Shown: one piece after another, positions 1 to 10,152 of the stretch
Layout of the letters: each line of letters opens with the position of its first letter
Position numbering within the stretch: the first letter of the stretch is position 1
Assembly: GCF_030055425.1 (NCBI RefSeq)
Contig: NZ_JASFYE010000003.1
Span: forward strand, 185,307 to 249,306
Length of the DNA stretch: 64,000 nt
Direction of reading: 5' to 3'
From: Methanothermobacter sp.
GTDB lineage: Archaea > Methanobacteriota > Methanobacteria > Methanobacteriales > Methanothermobacteraceae
Notes under the pieces: model-generated
Databases searched by the model: none
Told to the model about the DNA's origin: nothing
The model's input: only the letters and a program-made list of their open reading frames with translations
Made by a program: the position numbers and the translations under genes

Positions 1-1059
1 GAGGTTGGTGACGGAATCTGGCAGGTCGTCAGGATCCCAACCATAGTCTCAAGGACCTGTGACGGTGCAACAACCTCACGATGGTCCGCCATGCAGATCG
101 GTATGTCAATGATTTCAGCCTACAAACAGGCAGCAGGTGAAGCCGCAACAGGTGACTTCGCATACGCTGCAAAACACGCTGAAGTCATACACATGGGTAC
201 ATACCTGCCTGTGAGACGTGCAAGGGGTGAAAACGAGCCTGGTGGTGTACCATTCGGTTACCTTGCAGACATCTGTCAGAGCTCAAGGGTCAACTATGAG
301 GACCCTGTCAGGGTGACACTGGACGTTGTGGCAACCGGTGCAATGCTCTACGACCAGATCTGGCTAGGATCATACATGTCAGGTGGTGTTGGATTCACCC
401 AGTACGCCACAGCAGCCTACACAGACAACATACTTGACGACTTCACCTACTTCGGTAAGGAGTACGTGGAAGACAAGTATGGACTCTGTGAGGCACCAAA
501 CAACATGGACACAGTCCTGGACGTTGCAAGTGAGGTCACATTCTACGGCCTTGAACAGTACGAAGAATACCCAGCACTCCTCGAGGACCAGTTCGGTGGA
601 TCACAGAGGGCAGCAGTCGTTGCAGCTGCAGCCGGATGTTCAACAGCATTCGCAACAGCAAACGCCCAGACAGGTCTCAGCGGATGGTACCTCTCAATGT
701 ACCTCCACAAGGAACAGCACTCAAGGCTCGGATTCTACGGTTACGACCTCCAGGACCAGTGTGGTGCATCCAACGTCTTCTCAATAAGGGGCGACGAGGG
801 ACTGCCACTGGAGCTTCGTGGACCTAACTATCCAAACTACGCCATGAACGTGGGACACCAGGGTGAATACGCAGGTATATCACAGGCACCACACGCTGCC
901 CGTGGAGACGCCTTCGTGTTCAACCCACTGGTGAAAATAGCCTTTGCAGACGACAACCTCGTCTTCGACTTCACCAACGTCCGTGGCGAATTCGCCAAAG
1001 GTGCTCTGCGAGAGTTCGAACCAGCCGGTGAAAGAGCACTCATAACACCCGCAAAATAG
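1..1059 (+). CDS. mcrA: Methyl-coenzyme M reductase I, alpha subunit (C-terminal 352 residues, 5' end outside window)
   Basis: The frame is open from base 1, so this is the 3' part of a gene that begins upstream. McrA carries much of the coenzyme F430 active site that releases methane from methyl-CoM and coenzyme B. If the full protein has 550 residues, the window starts at residue 199. The modified His of AAKHAE then falls at 257 (N-methyl-His) and the second Arg of LPVRRARG at 271 (methyl-Arg), exactly as in M. marburgensis. The stretch [11 protein letters not shown] holds thioglycine 445 and methyl-Cys 452. It is the last gene of the mcr operon and a hairpin terminator follows. A paralogue, mrtA, lies at 30342. 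Confidence 0.98.
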   Translation, partial: EVGDGIWQVVRIPTIVSRTCDGATTSRWSAMQIGMSMISAYKQAAGEAATGDFAYAAKHAEVIHMGTYLPVRRARGENEPGGVPFGYLADICQSSRVNYEDPVRVTLDVVATGAMLYDQIWLGSYMSGGVGFTQYATAAYTDNILDDFTYFGKEYVEDKYGLCEAPNNMDTVLDVASEVTFYGLEQYEEYPALLEDQFGGSQRAAVVAAAAGCSTAFATANAQTGLSGWYLSMYLHKEQHSRLGFYGYDLQDQCGASNVFSIRGDEGLPLELRGPNYPNYAMNVGHQGEYAGISQAPHAARGDAFVFNPLVKIAFADDNLVFDFTNVRGEFAKGALREFEPAGERALITPAK

Positions 1060-1067
1060 ATTAACGA

Positions 1068-1114
1068 AGGTGCATTACACAAACTTTTTAAGTGTAATGC
1101 ACCTAATTTTTTTT
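1068..1114 (+). terminator. Hairpin terminator between mcrA and mtrE
   Basis: A perfect 13-bp inverted repeat (AGGTGCATTACAC at 1068-1080, its complement at 1092-1104) with an 11-nt loop is followed by eight T residues at 1107-1114. It sits 8 bp after the mcrA stop. There is no obvious separate promoter before mtrE, so partial read-through from mcr into mtr is likely. That is established for this organism group but cannot be proved from sequence. Confidence 0.9.
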
Positions 1115-1143
1115 ATTCAAAAAAAATAAAAGGAGGAAGAAAT

Positions 1144-2031
1144 ATGGACCCTATGATAACAGGTTTAGGTGTTGTAGCTCTCATGGGTGCAGCTGCAACC
1201 ATAGCAGGAGCCGCAGAGGACTTAGAGTCTGACGTAGGATCCCAGAGTAACCCCAACTCACAGGTTCAGCTGGCACCACAGATGGGACACCTGCACCGAA
1301 TAATCAACAAGGCCGTTTCAGGGGAACCCGTTGCCTACGGGACCTGGTGCGGAATTGCTGGTTCAGTTGCATTTGTCCTTATGAATTCAATGCAGCTACC
1401 TGTGATAATGGCCATTGCAATCGGTTCCGTAATCGCTGCAATGGTACACACAACATACGCTGTAACATCCCACATGGGACGAATTGTCAGCCAGTCCCAG
1501 TTCAACCAGCCACTCTTCATGGACATGCTGGTTCAGCATTTAGGCCCAATCGCAGGGCATGGCTTTATTGTGACATTCTGTATTGTAGGATTATCATACC
1601 TCATGACATTACCAATCCCTGGATTTGCACACCCATTCCCACTGCCACTTCTTGCAGTGCTCTGGGGTATAACCATAGGTGCAATCGGTTCATCAACAGG
1701 GGACGTCCACTACGGTGCTGAAAGGGAGTACCAGCAGTACCCATTCGGTGGAGGTATACCTGTTGCGATTCACGGTGACATAACAACAAAGGCAGAGCTC
1801 GGAGCAAGGAACTCAATGGACGTTGTTCACTTCTGTGCAAAGTACGGCGGACCCCTGACAGGATTCGCATTCGGTGCAATAGTATTCCTCAGCTTCTGGA
1901 ACACAATAGTCTTCGGCATAACCGGCGGAATAATATCCGGTCTCATAATAGTCTTGTTACTGATAATCCTCAACAACAGGCTTGAAGTCTTTGCAAGGAA
2001 CAAATATGGACCATACAAGGAGGAAGAGTAA
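1144..2031 (+). CDS. mtrE: Tetrahydromethanopterin S-methyltransferase subunit E
   Basis: Integral membrane subunit of the Na+-pumping methyl-H4MPT:coenzyme M methyltransferase (Mtr). The 295-residue protein has an N-terminal hydrophobic segment, a polar stretch at about residues 25-60, then several hydrophobic helices and a basic/acidic tail. MtrC, D and E form the membrane core thought to carry sodium translocation. AGGAGG at 1131-1136 sets the ATG at 1144. It is the first gene of a tightly packed eight-gene operon and abuts mtrD without a gap. Only the mcr terminator separates it from mcrA. Confidence 0.97.
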   Translation: MDPMITGLGVVALMGAAATIAGAAEDLESDVGSQSNPNSQVQLAPQMGHLHRIINKAVSGEPVAYGTWCGIAGSVAFVLMNSMQLPVIMAIAIGSVIAAMVHTTYAVTSHMGRIVSQSQFNQPLFMDMLVQHLGPIAGHGFIVTFCIVGLSYLMTLPIPGFAHPFPLPLLAVLWGITIGAIGSSTGDVHYGAEREYQQYPFGGGIPVAIHGDITTKAELGARNSMDVVHFCAKYGGPLTGFAFGAIVFLSFWNTIVFGITGGIISGLIIVLLLIILNNRLEVFARNKYGPYKEEE

Positions 2032-2733
2032 ATGGATCCATTATTACTGATAGGAGCTATAACCGCTGGAGGAGTACTCATAGGTGGAGGTGTCCACTTC
2101 GTACCTGTGGGTGGTGCACCAGCAGCTATGGCAACAGCAACAGGTGTGGGTACCGGTACAGCTATGCTGGCTGCAGGTGCAGGTCTCACAGGACTCATAA
2201 CAGCCGCAGCAATGACCGGACAGTCACCCCTCATGATAATGGCTGCCGGCGCAGTTGGTTCAATGCTCATGATAGGTATCACCATGCTTGTGGGTAACAT
2301 GGTCTACGTCTTTGGTGTGGGTACCGTTCCAGTATCTGCAAAGGTCAGTGTGGACCCAATCACAGGCATGGAACAGGAGAAATACGTCACCCCAGGTACC
2401 GAGGGACATGGTCTTCCAACAGTCTGTTTTGTCAGCGGTATAATAGGAGGAGCCCTCGGTGGAATCGGCGGCGGGCTCATCTACTGGGCACTCAACGAGG
2501 CCCTCAAAACCCTGTCATATGGTGCAATGGGTGCTGCAGGTGTTGCAGCAATCTTTGCCGTGGGTATATTCTTCATAAACGCGGTTATTGCATCATATAA
2601 CATTGGAGGTACAATAGAAGGTTTCCACGATCCTAAATTCAAGAGGATCGGAAGAGGAATAATTGCATGTCTCATAGCCTCCATTGTTGCAGGGGCCCTT
2701 TCAACATTACTCGTATACGGAGGTGTCTTCTAA
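2032..2733 (+). CDS. mtrD: Tetrahydromethanopterin S-methyltransferase subunit D
   Basis: Membrane subunit of the Na+-translocating methyltransferase complex. The protein has 233 residues, very rich in Gly, Ala and Met, with about six hydrophobic helices. The ATG follows the mtrE stop directly, and GGAGGAAG near the end of mtrE provides the ribosome binding site. The stop codon TAA overlaps the ATG of mtrC (TAATG), which indicates coupled translation. Assignment rests on the conserved order E-D-C-B-A-F-G-H and the typical composition. Confidence 0.96.
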   Translation: MDPLLLIGAITAGGVLIGGGVHFVPVGGAPAAMATATGVGTGTAMLAAGAGLTGLITAAAMTGQSPLMIMAAGAVGSMLMIGITMLVGNMVYVFGVGTVPVSAKVSVDPITGMEQEKYVTPGTEGHGLPTVCFVSGIIGGALGGIGGGLIYWALNEALKTLSYGAMGAAGVAAIFAVGIFFINAVIASYNIGGTIEGFHDPKFKRIGRGIIACLIASIVAGALSTLLVYGGVF

Positions 2734-3536
2734 TGTCAGTAGCAGCTGGAGGACCGGCTGGTGCAGCCATACCTGAGAGCAGGCTAATGGCACTTGGAAT
2801 ACTGGGCGGACTTGCAGGCATATACGCATCTGCAGTTAACCCCGTCATAGGACCGGTTCTGGCCTCCCTTGGAGCGGTCTGTGCAATAGTATGGGGTGCA
2901 GACGCCATAAGGAGGGTCGCAAGTTACGGTCTCGGTACCGGTGTGCCATCAATCGGGTACATGTCAGTTGCAATAGGTATAGTTGGTGTGGTTGCTGGAC
3001 TGGCAGCAGCTTTCGTGGTACCTGCCATTGCAGTACCTGTCGTTGCACTGATACTGGCAATGATACTCGGTGTGGTTGTGGCTGTACTGGGTAAGAAGAT
3101 AGTTAAGATGAAAATCCCAATTCTCGAGAAGTGCACCGCGGAGATCTCAGGTGCAGCAGCACTTTCAGTACTTGGATTCTCAGCAGCCATTGCAGGTAGC
3201 TACACACTGCAGGCAATGCTCACATCAGTCATAACAACAGGGTTCATCGGACTGCTATTCATCCTCAACACAATGGCAATCCAGCACCCATTCAACGCAT
3301 GTCTTGGTCCAAATGAGAACCAGACAAGGACACTGAAACTTGCAGCATCAACAGGGTTCATCTCCATGGCCGTTGTGGGCCTGCTTGGAATAGGGCTCAA
3401 CCCTGGCTGGTGGGTTGTTTCACTTGTCGGTGCACTCTGCTGGATACTGGCATTCAGGGCATTCGTGAGCGCATCCTTCGAGGAAGCAGCATCCGTAAAA
3501 TGGTCAGGTCTCTGGCCTAAGGAGGAAGAGCACTAG
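2733..3536 (+). CDS. mtrC: Tetrahydromethanopterin S-methyltransferase subunit C
   Basis: Third core membrane subunit of Mtr, 267 residues from the ATG at 2733. This ATG overlaps the mtrD stop by one base. An in-frame ATG at 2667 lies inside mtrD and is rejected because the family length fits the later start. The protein begins [12 protein letters not shown] and has about eight hydrophobic helices separated by short loops. It ends in a charged tail (KEEEH), and the GGAGG that serves mtrB lies just beyond. Confidence 0.96.
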   Translation: MSVAAGGPAGAAIPESRLMALGILGGLAGIYASAVNPVIGPVLASLGAVCAIVWGADAIRRVASYGLGTGVPSIGYMSVAIGIVGVVAGLAAAFVVPAIAVPVVALILAMILGVVVAVLGKKIVKMKIPILEKCTAEISGAAALSVLGFSAAIAGSYTLQAMLTSVITTGFIGLLFILNTMAIQHPFNACLGPNENQTRTLKLAASTGFISMAVVGLLGIGLNPGWWVVSLVGALCWILAFRAFVSASFEEAASVKWSGLWPKEEEH

Positions 3537-3547
3537 GAGGCTTCAAA

Positions 3548-3850
3548 ATGGAAATGTTACCACTTGTTAAGATCGCTCCGGAATACAACCTGACCCTTGA
3601 TCCTTCCACCGGTATGATAGGGGCTGCCCTTGGAAGGGAAGTCATAATATTATCCATGGACGAAATAAACGAACAGATAGCTGCATTAGAGGCTACAGCA
3701 GATGATCTGATTAACTCACTGGACCCAACAACCATCCCCGAGGGTTCCTACCCTGGAAGGGAAGGAGTATACCTGACGGCAGGTAAACTCACCAACATGG
3801 TTTACGGGTTCATACTTGGTCTGATCATCCTGTTTGCCCTGCTCTTATAG
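3548..3850 (+). CDS. mtrB: Tetrahydromethanopterin S-methyltransferase subunit B
   Basis: Small 100-residue subunit with a mainly polar N-terminal part (residues 1-75) and one C-terminal transmembrane helix (about 79-100) that anchors it to the complex. GGAGG at 3536-3540 precedes the ATG. It lies between mtrC and mtrA as in other Methanobacteriales. The exact role of MtrB within the enzyme is not established. Confidence 0.95.
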   Translation: MEMLPLVKIAPEYNLTLDPSTGMIGAALGREVIILSMDEINEQIAALEATADDLINSLDPTTIPEGSYPGREGVYLTAGKLTNMVYGFILGLIILFALLL

Positions 3851-3862
3851 GAGGTGTTATAA

Positions 3863-4579
3863 GTGGTTGAAAAGAAATCACCTGCTGAAGGATGGCCTGT
3901 GGTCAACGGTGACTACATCGTGGGCGACCCTGAAAGTCCTGTGGCTGCCACAACCCTCGCCTCACACATCGAGGACATACCTGTTGAGGCAGGAGCTGCC
4001 ATCGCAGGGCCATGCAAGACAGAGAACCTCGGAATCGAAAAGATGATCGCAAACCTCATATCCAACCCCAACATCAGGTTCCTTATACTCTGCGGCTCAG
4101 AGGTACAGGGACACATCACAGGTCAGAGTATAGAGGCCCTGCACCAGAACGGTGTGGACCCTGATAAAAGGAACATCATCGGCGCAACCGGCGCAATTCC
4201 ATACATTGAAAACATACCTGATGAGGGTATTGAGAGGTTCCAGAAACAGCTCGAGATCGTCAACCTCATAGACGTTGAGGACGCCGACGCCATCAAGGCC
4301 AAGGTCAAGGAATGCATCGAAAAGGACCCCGGTGCATTTGAAGAAGAGGCCATGATCATAAAGGTCGAGGAAGGCGGAGAAGAAGAGGAAGGCGAAGAGG
4401 TCAAACCTGTGGCACCAGAAACAGCCCTTATTGAGGCCAGGATGAGGAACATCCAGACACAGGTTAAAATGATAGGTTCCACCAACAGAATGTTCGCCGG
4501 TATGTACTCAGGTAAGGTTCAGGGTATAATGATAGGTCTTGCCTTCACCCTGACACTGGGTATACTTCTACTGGTCTAG
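3863..4579 (+). CDS. mtrA: Tetrahydromethanopterin S-methyltransferase subunit A, corrinoid protein
   Basis: MtrA carries the 5-hydroxybenzimidazolyl cobamide that shuttles the methyl group between MtrH and coenzyme M. The start is GTG at 3863, after GGAGGTG at 3851. The soluble N-terminal domain covers about residues 1-170, an acidic Glu-rich linker about 172-185, and a single C-terminal membrane helix (about 218-238) anchors it. At 238 residues it matches the family. A second soluble MtrA homologue is not present in this window. Confidence 0.97.
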   Translation: MVEKKSPAEGWPVVNGDYIVGDPESPVAATTLASHIEDIPVEAGAAIAGPCKTENLGIEKMIANLISNPNIRFLILCGSEVQGHITGQSIEALHQNGVDPDKRNIIGATGAIPYIENIPDEGIERFQKQLEIVNLIDVEDADAIKAKVKECIEKDPGAFEEEAMIIKVEEGGEEEEGEEVKPVAPETALIEARMRNIQTQVKMIGSTNRMFAGMYSGKVQGIMIGLAFTLTLGILLLV

Positions 4580-4591
4580 GGAGGCTTCCAG

Positions 4592-5058
<467 letters not shown>

Positions 5059-5073
5059 CTTGGAGGTTTACAT

Positions 5074-6006
5074 ATGTTTAGGTTTGATAAGGAACAGATC
5101 GTACTGGACATAGCTGGAACCAAGATTGGTGGTCAGCCAGGAGAGTACCCAACCGTATTAGCAGGAACAATATTTTATGGCGGACACAACATCATTGAAG
5201 ATGAAAAGGCAGGTGTCTTTGACAAGGACAAGGCAGAAGCTCTCATAAAGACACAGGAAGAGATGTCCGATGTCACAGGTAACCCACACATCGTGCAGAC
5301 CTTCGGTCAGACACCTGAGGCAATAGTCAAATACCTGGAGTTTGTGGGTGACGTCACAGACGCACCATTCTTCATAGACTCAACATCAGGTGAGGCAAGG
5401 ATCGCCGGTGCAGAGTACGCCAGTGAAGTTGGTCTTGAGGACAGGGCCATCTACAACTCAGTTAACATGGCCGCCGACGAGTCAGAACTCGAGGCACTCA
5501 AGAACACAAAACTCTCAGCTTCAATCGTCCTTGGATTCAACCCAATGGACCCCACAGTTGAGGGTAAAATTGGAATCTGGGAAGACGGTGCCGGTACAAT
5601 AGACAAGGGTCTTCTTGAAATGGCCGCTGACTGCGGTATCGACAAGTACCTCATGGACGTTGCAGTCACACCACTCGGTCAGGGTGCAGGTGTTGCTGTG
5701 AGGACCTCATTTGCAGTTAAGAGCAAATGGGGATACCCTGTTGGTAGCGGTATCCACAACGTGCCATCAGCATGGGACTGGCTCCGTGAGTACAAGAAGG
5801 AACACAAAGAAGCCTGGCCTGTATGTGACGTTGGATCCAACCTGATCCAGCAGATGGCCGGCGGTGACTTCGTACTCTACGGTCCAATAGAAAACGCCAA
5901 GATGGCATTCCCGGCCTGTGCAATGGCTGACATATTCATAAGCGAAGCAGCCAAGGATATAGGCACCGAGGCTGTGGAAGACCACCCATTCTTCAAGCTG
6001 CTCTAG
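5074..6006 (+). CDS. mtrH: Tetrahydromethanopterin S-methyltransferase subunit H
   Basis: Soluble catalytic subunit that transfers the methyl group from methyl-H4MPT to the cob(I)amide of MtrA. The 310-residue protein shows the TIM-barrel character of pterin-dependent methyltransferases, with Asp/Asn-rich strand ends such as FFIDSTSGEARI and the later SIVLGFNPMDPT. The GGAGG at 5062-5066 defines the ATG. It is the last gene of the operon and a T-rich stretch follows at 6019-6030. Confidence 0.97.
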   Translation: MFRFDKEQIVLDIAGTKIGGQPGEYPTVLAGTIFYGGHNIIEDEKAGVFDKDKAEALIKTQEEMSDVTGNPHIVQTFGQTPEAIVKYLEFVGDVTDAPFFIDSTSGEARIAGAEYASEVGLEDRAIYNSVNMAADESELEALKNTKLSASIVLGFNPMDPTVEGKIGIWEDGAGTIDKGLLEMAADCGIDKYLMDVAVTPLGQGAGVAVRTSFAVKSKWGYPVGSGIHNVPSAWDWLREYKKEHKEAWPVCDVGSNLIQQMAGGDFVLYGPIENAKMAFPACAMADIFISEAAKDIGTEAVEDHPFFKLL

Positions 6007-6018
6007 GAGCAGCCATAA

Positions 6019-6030
6019 ATTTCTTTTTTT
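6019..6030 (+). terminator. U-rich terminator after mtrH
   Basis: A run of nine T among eleven bases lies 13 bp past the mtrH stop without a strong hairpin. This is the usual archaeal oligo-U type of terminator. The remaining intergenic DNA to 6187 is AT-rich and should hold the promoter of the exchanger gene; TTTAAATATAAG at about 6077-6088 is a candidate. Confidence 0.5.
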
Positions 6031-6187
6031 GGCCATTATTATTACTAAAAATTTTATTTTTATTATAACGAAATAATTTAAATATAAGAAAACGGCAACA
6101 TATTTCCGACACAAAGGTTTAAGTGTCAATATTCAATTAATATACTGGTCTTGAGGGAATGAAGAAAGGTTTTTCAGTGGTGATAAC

Positions 6188-7144
6188 TTGCTTGAAAGGG
6201 TCTTGATTCTTATAGCGGCACTGGTGGTCTCACTGATTCTGGTTATAAAATCTGCAGATATCTTTGTGGATAACCTTGTGGATCTTGGATCCTCACTGGG
6301 CATATCCGAAGTCATACTGGGTGTTACAGCATCTGCCATCGGAACGTCCCTGCCTGAATTTGGTTCGGCACTCATAGCGTCACTCTCAGGCAGCACAGAC
6401 ATAGGGGTGGGTTGTGTACTAGGTTCAAACATATGGAACATTGCAGGTATACTCGGGATATCTGCACTGGTTGCAGGAGTCATAGAAACAAACGCCGATG
6501 GCCTTAAAAGGGACTTCAGCGCCACCCTCATAACAGGATTGATACTGCTCTTTTTCATGTTCATGGGAGACATAGGTAGAATGGCAGCGATTGCAATGGT
6601 CCTGCTCTACTCTGTTTACCTCTGGAGACTCATAAAGGCCCAGAAATCATATTCTGATGAGAATTCCGATGACACCCAAAGGGAACCACTTGACCTTAAA
6701 AAACTTGCCCTGACGGTTTTAGGGTTTACAGGTCTTGTTATAGGCTGCAGAATCCTGGTATACAGTGGCGTGGAACTTGCAGACATTGCAGGGATACCCC
6801 CCATGATAATGGGTCTCTTCACACTGGCCATAGGTACAAGCATACCGGAACTTGTGGTTACACTCTCATCTGCAGTGAAGGGGCTTCATGAACTATCAAT
6901 AGGCACGGTACTTGGAAGCAACACCTTCAACATACTCGTGGGTATAGGTGTCCCTGCTCTCATAGCCCCGGTACCCGTTGAACCGCTTTCACTCAGCTTT
7001 GACGCACCAATCATGATACTTGTGACGGTACTCCTGGTGCTACTTATAAAGCAGGGTGACATGAAACTTAAAAGGAGTGGGGGCATAATTTTACTTGCAG
7101 TATACATATCGTACGTTGTCATGAGACTCTTTGTACTGGCGTGA
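6188..7144 (+). CDS. CaCA-family sodium/calcium exchanger-like antiporter
   Basis: A 318-residue membrane protein with about ten hydrophobic helices in two halves. Each half carries an alpha-repeat signature: [13 protein letters not shown] (about residues 51-63) and [13 protein letters not shown] (about 217-229), with the acidic residue used for cation binding. This is the YrbG/CaCA exchanger pattern. The start is TTG at 6188, supported by GGTGAT 4 bp upstream. It overlaps the following UspA gene region (GTGA), so the pair is likely co-transcribed. The position after the Na+-pumping Mtr is suggestive for sodium or calcium handling, but the ion is not determined. Confidence 0.88.
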   Translation: MLERVLILIAALVVSLILVIKSADIFVDNLVDLGSSLGISEVILGVTASAIGTSLPEFGSALIASLSGSTDIGVGCVLGSNIWNIAGILGISALVAGVIETNADGLKRDFSATLITGLILLFFMFMGDIGRMAAIAMVLLYSVYLWRLIKAQKSYSDENSDDTQREPLDLKKLALTVLGFTGLVIGCRILVYSGVELADIAGIPPMIMGLFTLAIGTSIPELVVTLSSAVKGLHELSIGTVLGSNTFNILVGIGVPALIAPVPVEPLSLSFDAPIMILVTVLLVLLIKQGDMKLKRSGGIILLAVYISYVVMRLFVLA

Positions 7145-7149
7145 TTGAA

Positions 7150-7581
7150 ATGTACAGGAAAATTCTGGTTCCAACAATGGGAGAATATATGGATGAACTC
7201 ATAGAGCACACCCTGGACCTCCTCCATGGGAGGGAGGCGGAGGTTATATGCCTCTACGTGGTTGATACCTCTGTACCATTCCTCACCCCAAAGAAGGTTA
7301 AGGAGATGATGGTTAAGGAGTTAACAGAGAAGGGTAAGGAGATCCTCAGGGACATGGAGAAGGGACTCACAGGTCCAGAGAACCCCAACGTGAAGTTCAG
7401 GGGGGTCATGCTCGAGGGTGACCCTGCAGATGAAATAGTTAAACTTGCAGAGGAGGAGGACGTTGACGTCATCATAATGGGTACAGGTAAGAGCCTGGTT
7501 GACAAGCACCTCCTTGGCAGTGTGTCAGAGAAGGTGGTGCACTACGCACCCTGCACCATACACCTGGTGAGGACGGTTTAG
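7150..7581 (+). CDS. Universal stress protein (UspA family)
   Basis: A single-domain UspA protein of 143 residues from the ATG at 7150. An in-frame GTG at 7141 is an alternative, but MYRKILVPT is the usual N-terminus of the family and GTGAT lies just before it. The ATP-binding type motif G-x2-G-x9-G-S is seen as [19 protein letters not shown] near residues 112-130. It is probably cytoplasmic. It is coupled to the upstream exchanger, an arrangement often seen when UspA domains modulate transporters. Confidence 0.88.
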   Translation: MYRKILVPTMGEYMDELIEHTLDLLHGREAEVICLYVVDTSVPFLTPKKVKEMMVKELTEKGKEILRDMEKGLTGPENPNVKFRGVMLEGDPADEIVKLAEEEDVDVIIMGTGKSLVDKHLLGSVSEKVVHYAPCTIHLVRTV

Positions 7582-7637
7582 TTAAAGCCCACTGGACACT
7601 CCCTTTTATTATTTTTCATCTGGATTTATTCATAAAA

Positions 7638-7681
7638 TTTATATTATCCCCCTGGATACAATATTACATTAAATCAGGGGG
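7638..7681 (+). promoter_or_regulatory. Promoter with inverted repeat before the marker-14 gene
   Basis: AATTTATATTAT at 7637-7648 is a good TATA box. A perfect 7-bp inverted repeat, CCCCCTG at 7648-7654 and CAGGGGG at 7675-7681, spans the expected transcription start. Its right arm contains the ribosome binding site of the gene at 7689. It could be an operator or, if transcription starts further upstream, a ribosome-site-masking hairpin. Confidence 0.45.
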
Positions 7682-7688
7682 TAATCAG

Positions 7689-9173
7689 TTGTCATTTTTG
7701 AGCAGACTATTTGGTCCAAAGCCAATTATTGCAAAGAGCAGATTCATAAGCATAGAGGATACAAAAACAGCACCATTCACAAAGAAAACCGTGGGGTCCG
7801 GTTACTCAATGCGCCCGGACGTCTACTATATAGTGGCATCGGTTGAACTGGGTAACACAACAACCAAGTGCATACTGACAGCCACCAACCTCAACACAAG
7901 CAGAACATACCTCCTTGACAAGACCGTGAAGATGACCCGTGACATAAGACCCCCTAAGGAGGGCGAGGAGGTATTCGGTAAGACGGTATGGGGTGTTGAA
8001 CTCACAAAGGAATCTGTCTCTGAACTGGTGCGGGACACAATACATGAGTCCCTCAGAAGGGCTAAGGTTGACATAGAAAAGGACCTTGACTTTGTGGTGA
8101 GGTCAACTGGTGTTACAGCCGGCTTTGGATCACCTGAGGAGGTGGGTAAACTCATAATAGCCCTTGCAGATGGCTGTCTCGCAGCAGGAATACCCCCAAG
8201 GAAAATGGCCCCAGCCCTCTCCATAGAGAACATCCCCAAACGCCTCAGGGACTTCTCATACCTTGACAGGGTCATATTCGATGGCGCGGTTGCAAGTGTC
8301 ATACCCCCGACGGGAAGGGAGGTCGTTGCAAATGAGATGGAGGGTGAACTTGTAACCGCGGGTATCAAAGTGGGCTCAAAGTGGACAACTGTTGATTACA
8401 GAAACCCATGCGTCTCCCTGGACTTTGGGACAACCCTTGCAGGCAGAATAGTCAATTCCGATGAACCCTACGCAAGGACCATTGGAAACTTCTGCGGCCT
8501 TGCAGGTGCAATATCCGATGCCATAATCAGGGGAACCGAAATGGTGGACTGCAGGGGTGGGGCCGCACTTGACCTCTACAAGAAATCCGTTCTAAAGGGT
8601 GCCAACTGGAAGAAGGCAAGGAAACACGCTGAGATGATACACGATGAGATAATCGGTATAAGGAAGGTACCGGTCAACAGGAAAAGGTTCGGCACAGTCC
8701 CGGTGGATACAGAGGCTGCATACAGCGCAGGGACAACTCTGATAGGGTGCGACGCCGGTAAAAACGGGGATAAACTTCAGGAACTGACAGAGATTGGACA
8801 TAACATATACCAGGAGGACGGCATACACACCCTCTTTGCCACACTGGACCATGTGAGTGCACTGATAGTCAAGAGGCTGATAGATGAGGCCTTTGATGAG
8901 GGCGTCATCGAGGAGGGCTCGGTCCTCGGGGTTACAGGAAGGGCAGGTATAACAGGCACAAAACCCAAACTCATACTGGAATATGTGGCTGATCGCTTCA
9001 AGGACTGCATATTTGTATCCGATGCCCTTGCACTCGGGGCGGCTGTCATGGCGAGGTGCATGAACTCCATGGGAACACCCCACACCCCTCTAGGCGGAAG
9101 ACAGAACGGCCCATGCATACTGGGAATGAGGAGAAAGCTCCAGTCAAAGAAAGAGGATAAATGGATTGAATGA
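7689..9173 (+). CDS. Methanogenesis marker protein 14 (ASKHA-type ATPase)
   Basis: A 494-residue protein of the methanogenesis marker 14 family, found across methanogens and of unknown function. Near residue 55 it has VELGNTTTKC and near residue 248 SLDFGTTLAGR. These are the phosphate-binding loops of sugar kinase/Hsp70/actin-fold ATPases, as in corrinoid-protein reductive activators. The start is TTG at 7689 with AGGGGG 8 bp upstream. Overlap with cobY (ATGA) and the location after mtr make a role in activating or maintaining a corrinoid enzyme plausible, but that is inference. Confidence 0.85.
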   Translation: MSFLSRLFGPKPIIAKSRFISIEDTKTAPFTKKTVGSGYSMRPDVYYIVASVELGNTTTKCILTATNLNTSRTYLLDKTVKMTRDIRPPKEGEEVFGKTVWGVELTKESVSELVRDTIHESLRRAKVDIEKDLDFVVRSTGVTAGFGSPEEVGKLIIALADGCLAAGIPPRKMAPALSIENIPKRLRDFSYLDRVIFDGAVASVIPPTGREVVANEMEGELVTAGIKVGSKWTTVDYRNPCVSLDFGTTLAGRIVNSDEPYARTIGNFCGLAGAISDAIIRGTEMVDCRGGAALDLYKKSVLKGANWKKARKHAEMIHDEIIGIRKVPVNRKRFGTVPVDTEAAYSAGTTLIGCDAGKNGDKLQELTEIGHNIYQEDGIHTLFATLDHVSALIVKRLIDEAFDEGVIEEGSVLGVTGRAGITGTKPKLILEYVADRFKDCIFVSDALALGAAVMARCMNSMGTPHTPLGGRQNGPCILGMRRKLQSKKEDKWIE

Positions 9174-9805
9174 TCATGCTGGCCCTTGTAATGGCTGGTG
9201 GGAAGGGAACACGTCTGGGACTTGAATGTGAAAAACCCCTCCTTGAAATATCTGGAAGGCCGATGATAGATCATGTCCTTGGTAGCCTTGATTCTTCCGG
9301 GAGTGTCCATGAGATAATAGTTGTAACGAGCCCAAATACACCCCTCACAGAGGAACATGTGAAGGGGAGGTACGACGTATTCAGGGCATCAGGGAGGGGT
9401 TACGTTGAGGACCTTCAGGAGGTTCTCTCGTACCTTGAGGAATCCCGGAATGAACCTGTTCTGGTTATAAATGCAGATCTACCGCTGATCTCCCCATCAA
9501 CCATTGACTGGATAATAGGGGAGTACCTGGCGGGTGGTGAGGAGGCCCTCTGTGTGGCTGTACCTGAAAAACTCTGCAGAATGCATGGGCTCGACTTTTC
9601 AGATTCAATGGATGGATTAGTACCCTGCGGGGTAAATATATTAATGAGTAAAAACAGAGTACAAGATCAGAGAATCCTTGAGGTTTCCATGCTGGAGCTG
9701 GCAGTGAACATAAATAGCTGCAGTGATCTGCATGTCCTGGAAAAATTAGGTGAGAATGATGGAAGAGAAGAAACTCATAAAAGGGGAAGAGAAGTACTGG
9801 AGTGA
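9170..9805 (+). CDS. cobY: GTP:adenosylcobinamide-phosphate guanylyltransferase
   Basis: Archaeal enzyme that activates adenosylcobinamide phosphate with GTP in cobamide synthesis and salvage, replacing bacterial CobU. It has a Rossmann-like nucleotidyltransferase fold with MAGGKGTRLG (residues 5-14), the following EKPLLEI, and VINADLPL as the metal-binding strand. The 211-residue length is close to the known archaeal enzyme. Its start overlaps the marker-14 gene by 4 bp. Cobamide supply fits the neighbouring Mtr corrinoid enzyme, and cobS/cobZ occur at 45966-47554. Confidence 0.85.
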   Translation: MIMLALVMAGGKGTRLGLECEKPLLEISGRPMIDHVLGSLDSSGSVHEIIVVTSPNTPLTEEHVKGRYDVFRASGRGYVEDLQEVLSYLEESRNEPVLVINADLPLISPSTIDWIIGEYLAGGEEALCVAVPEKLCRMHGLDFSDSMDGLVPCGVNILMSKNRVQDQRILEVSMLELAVNINSCSDLHVLEKLGENDGREETHKRGREVLE

Positions 9806-10025
9806 AATAAAGGGCTACCAGGTTGCAACCAACAATGCACGTATCCTTGGGGAGCTTGAGGAGCTCATAATCAACGATAAAACAGGAAAGATAACAGACG
9901 TTGTCATTAAGGTTGACAGCGGGAGAAACGTTACAGTCAAGGGCGCCAAGAAGAAGGGTGACTATCTCCTTGTCCCATTCGGGAAGGTTGAGAAGGTTGG
10001 CGAGTTCATAATAATTGCAGAATAA
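9759..10025 (+). CDS. PRC-barrel domain protein
   Basis: A small 88-residue protein with the PRC-barrel pattern: a short strand, GYQVATNNARILGELEELIIND, then KITDVVIKVD and VPFGKVEKVGEFIII. PRC-barrels bind proteins or RNA; in methanogens the role is unknown. GGTGA at 9749-9753 favours the second ATG at 9759 over the in-frame GTG at 9750. The start lies inside cobY, an overlap of 47 bp, so expression is coupled. Confidence 0.75.
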   Translation: MEEKKLIKGEEKYWSEIKGYQVATNNARILGELEELIINDKTGKITDVVIKVDSGRNVTVKGAKKKGDYLLVPFGKVEKVGEFIIIAE

Positions 10026-10152
10026 GCTGATATTATCTGATTCGTTAGCCCTGCCTCTTAACTTATTCTTTAAGAAATAGATGGTTTAATATCTGTTCAT
10101 TCTCTTAACTTATTACTTAAAAAATGAGTATTGCTGGAAATCCCCAGCAATA
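10026..10152. other. Convergent intergenic region
   Basis: Between the PRC-barrel gene and the sufB end lie two copies of TCTTAACTTATT(A/C)TT (10055-10070 and 10101-10116) and AT-rich DNA. This is compatible with terminators for both convergent units. No gene is seen. Confidence 0.4.

Noticed and set aside
2667..2732. Extended mtrC start inside mtrD
   Set aside because: The TAATG overlap start at 2733 gives the family length and N-terminus.
9170..9358. Minus-strand frame of 193 codons over the marker-14/cobY boundary
   Set aside because: It spans two well-supported plus-strand genes and has shadow composition without motifs.
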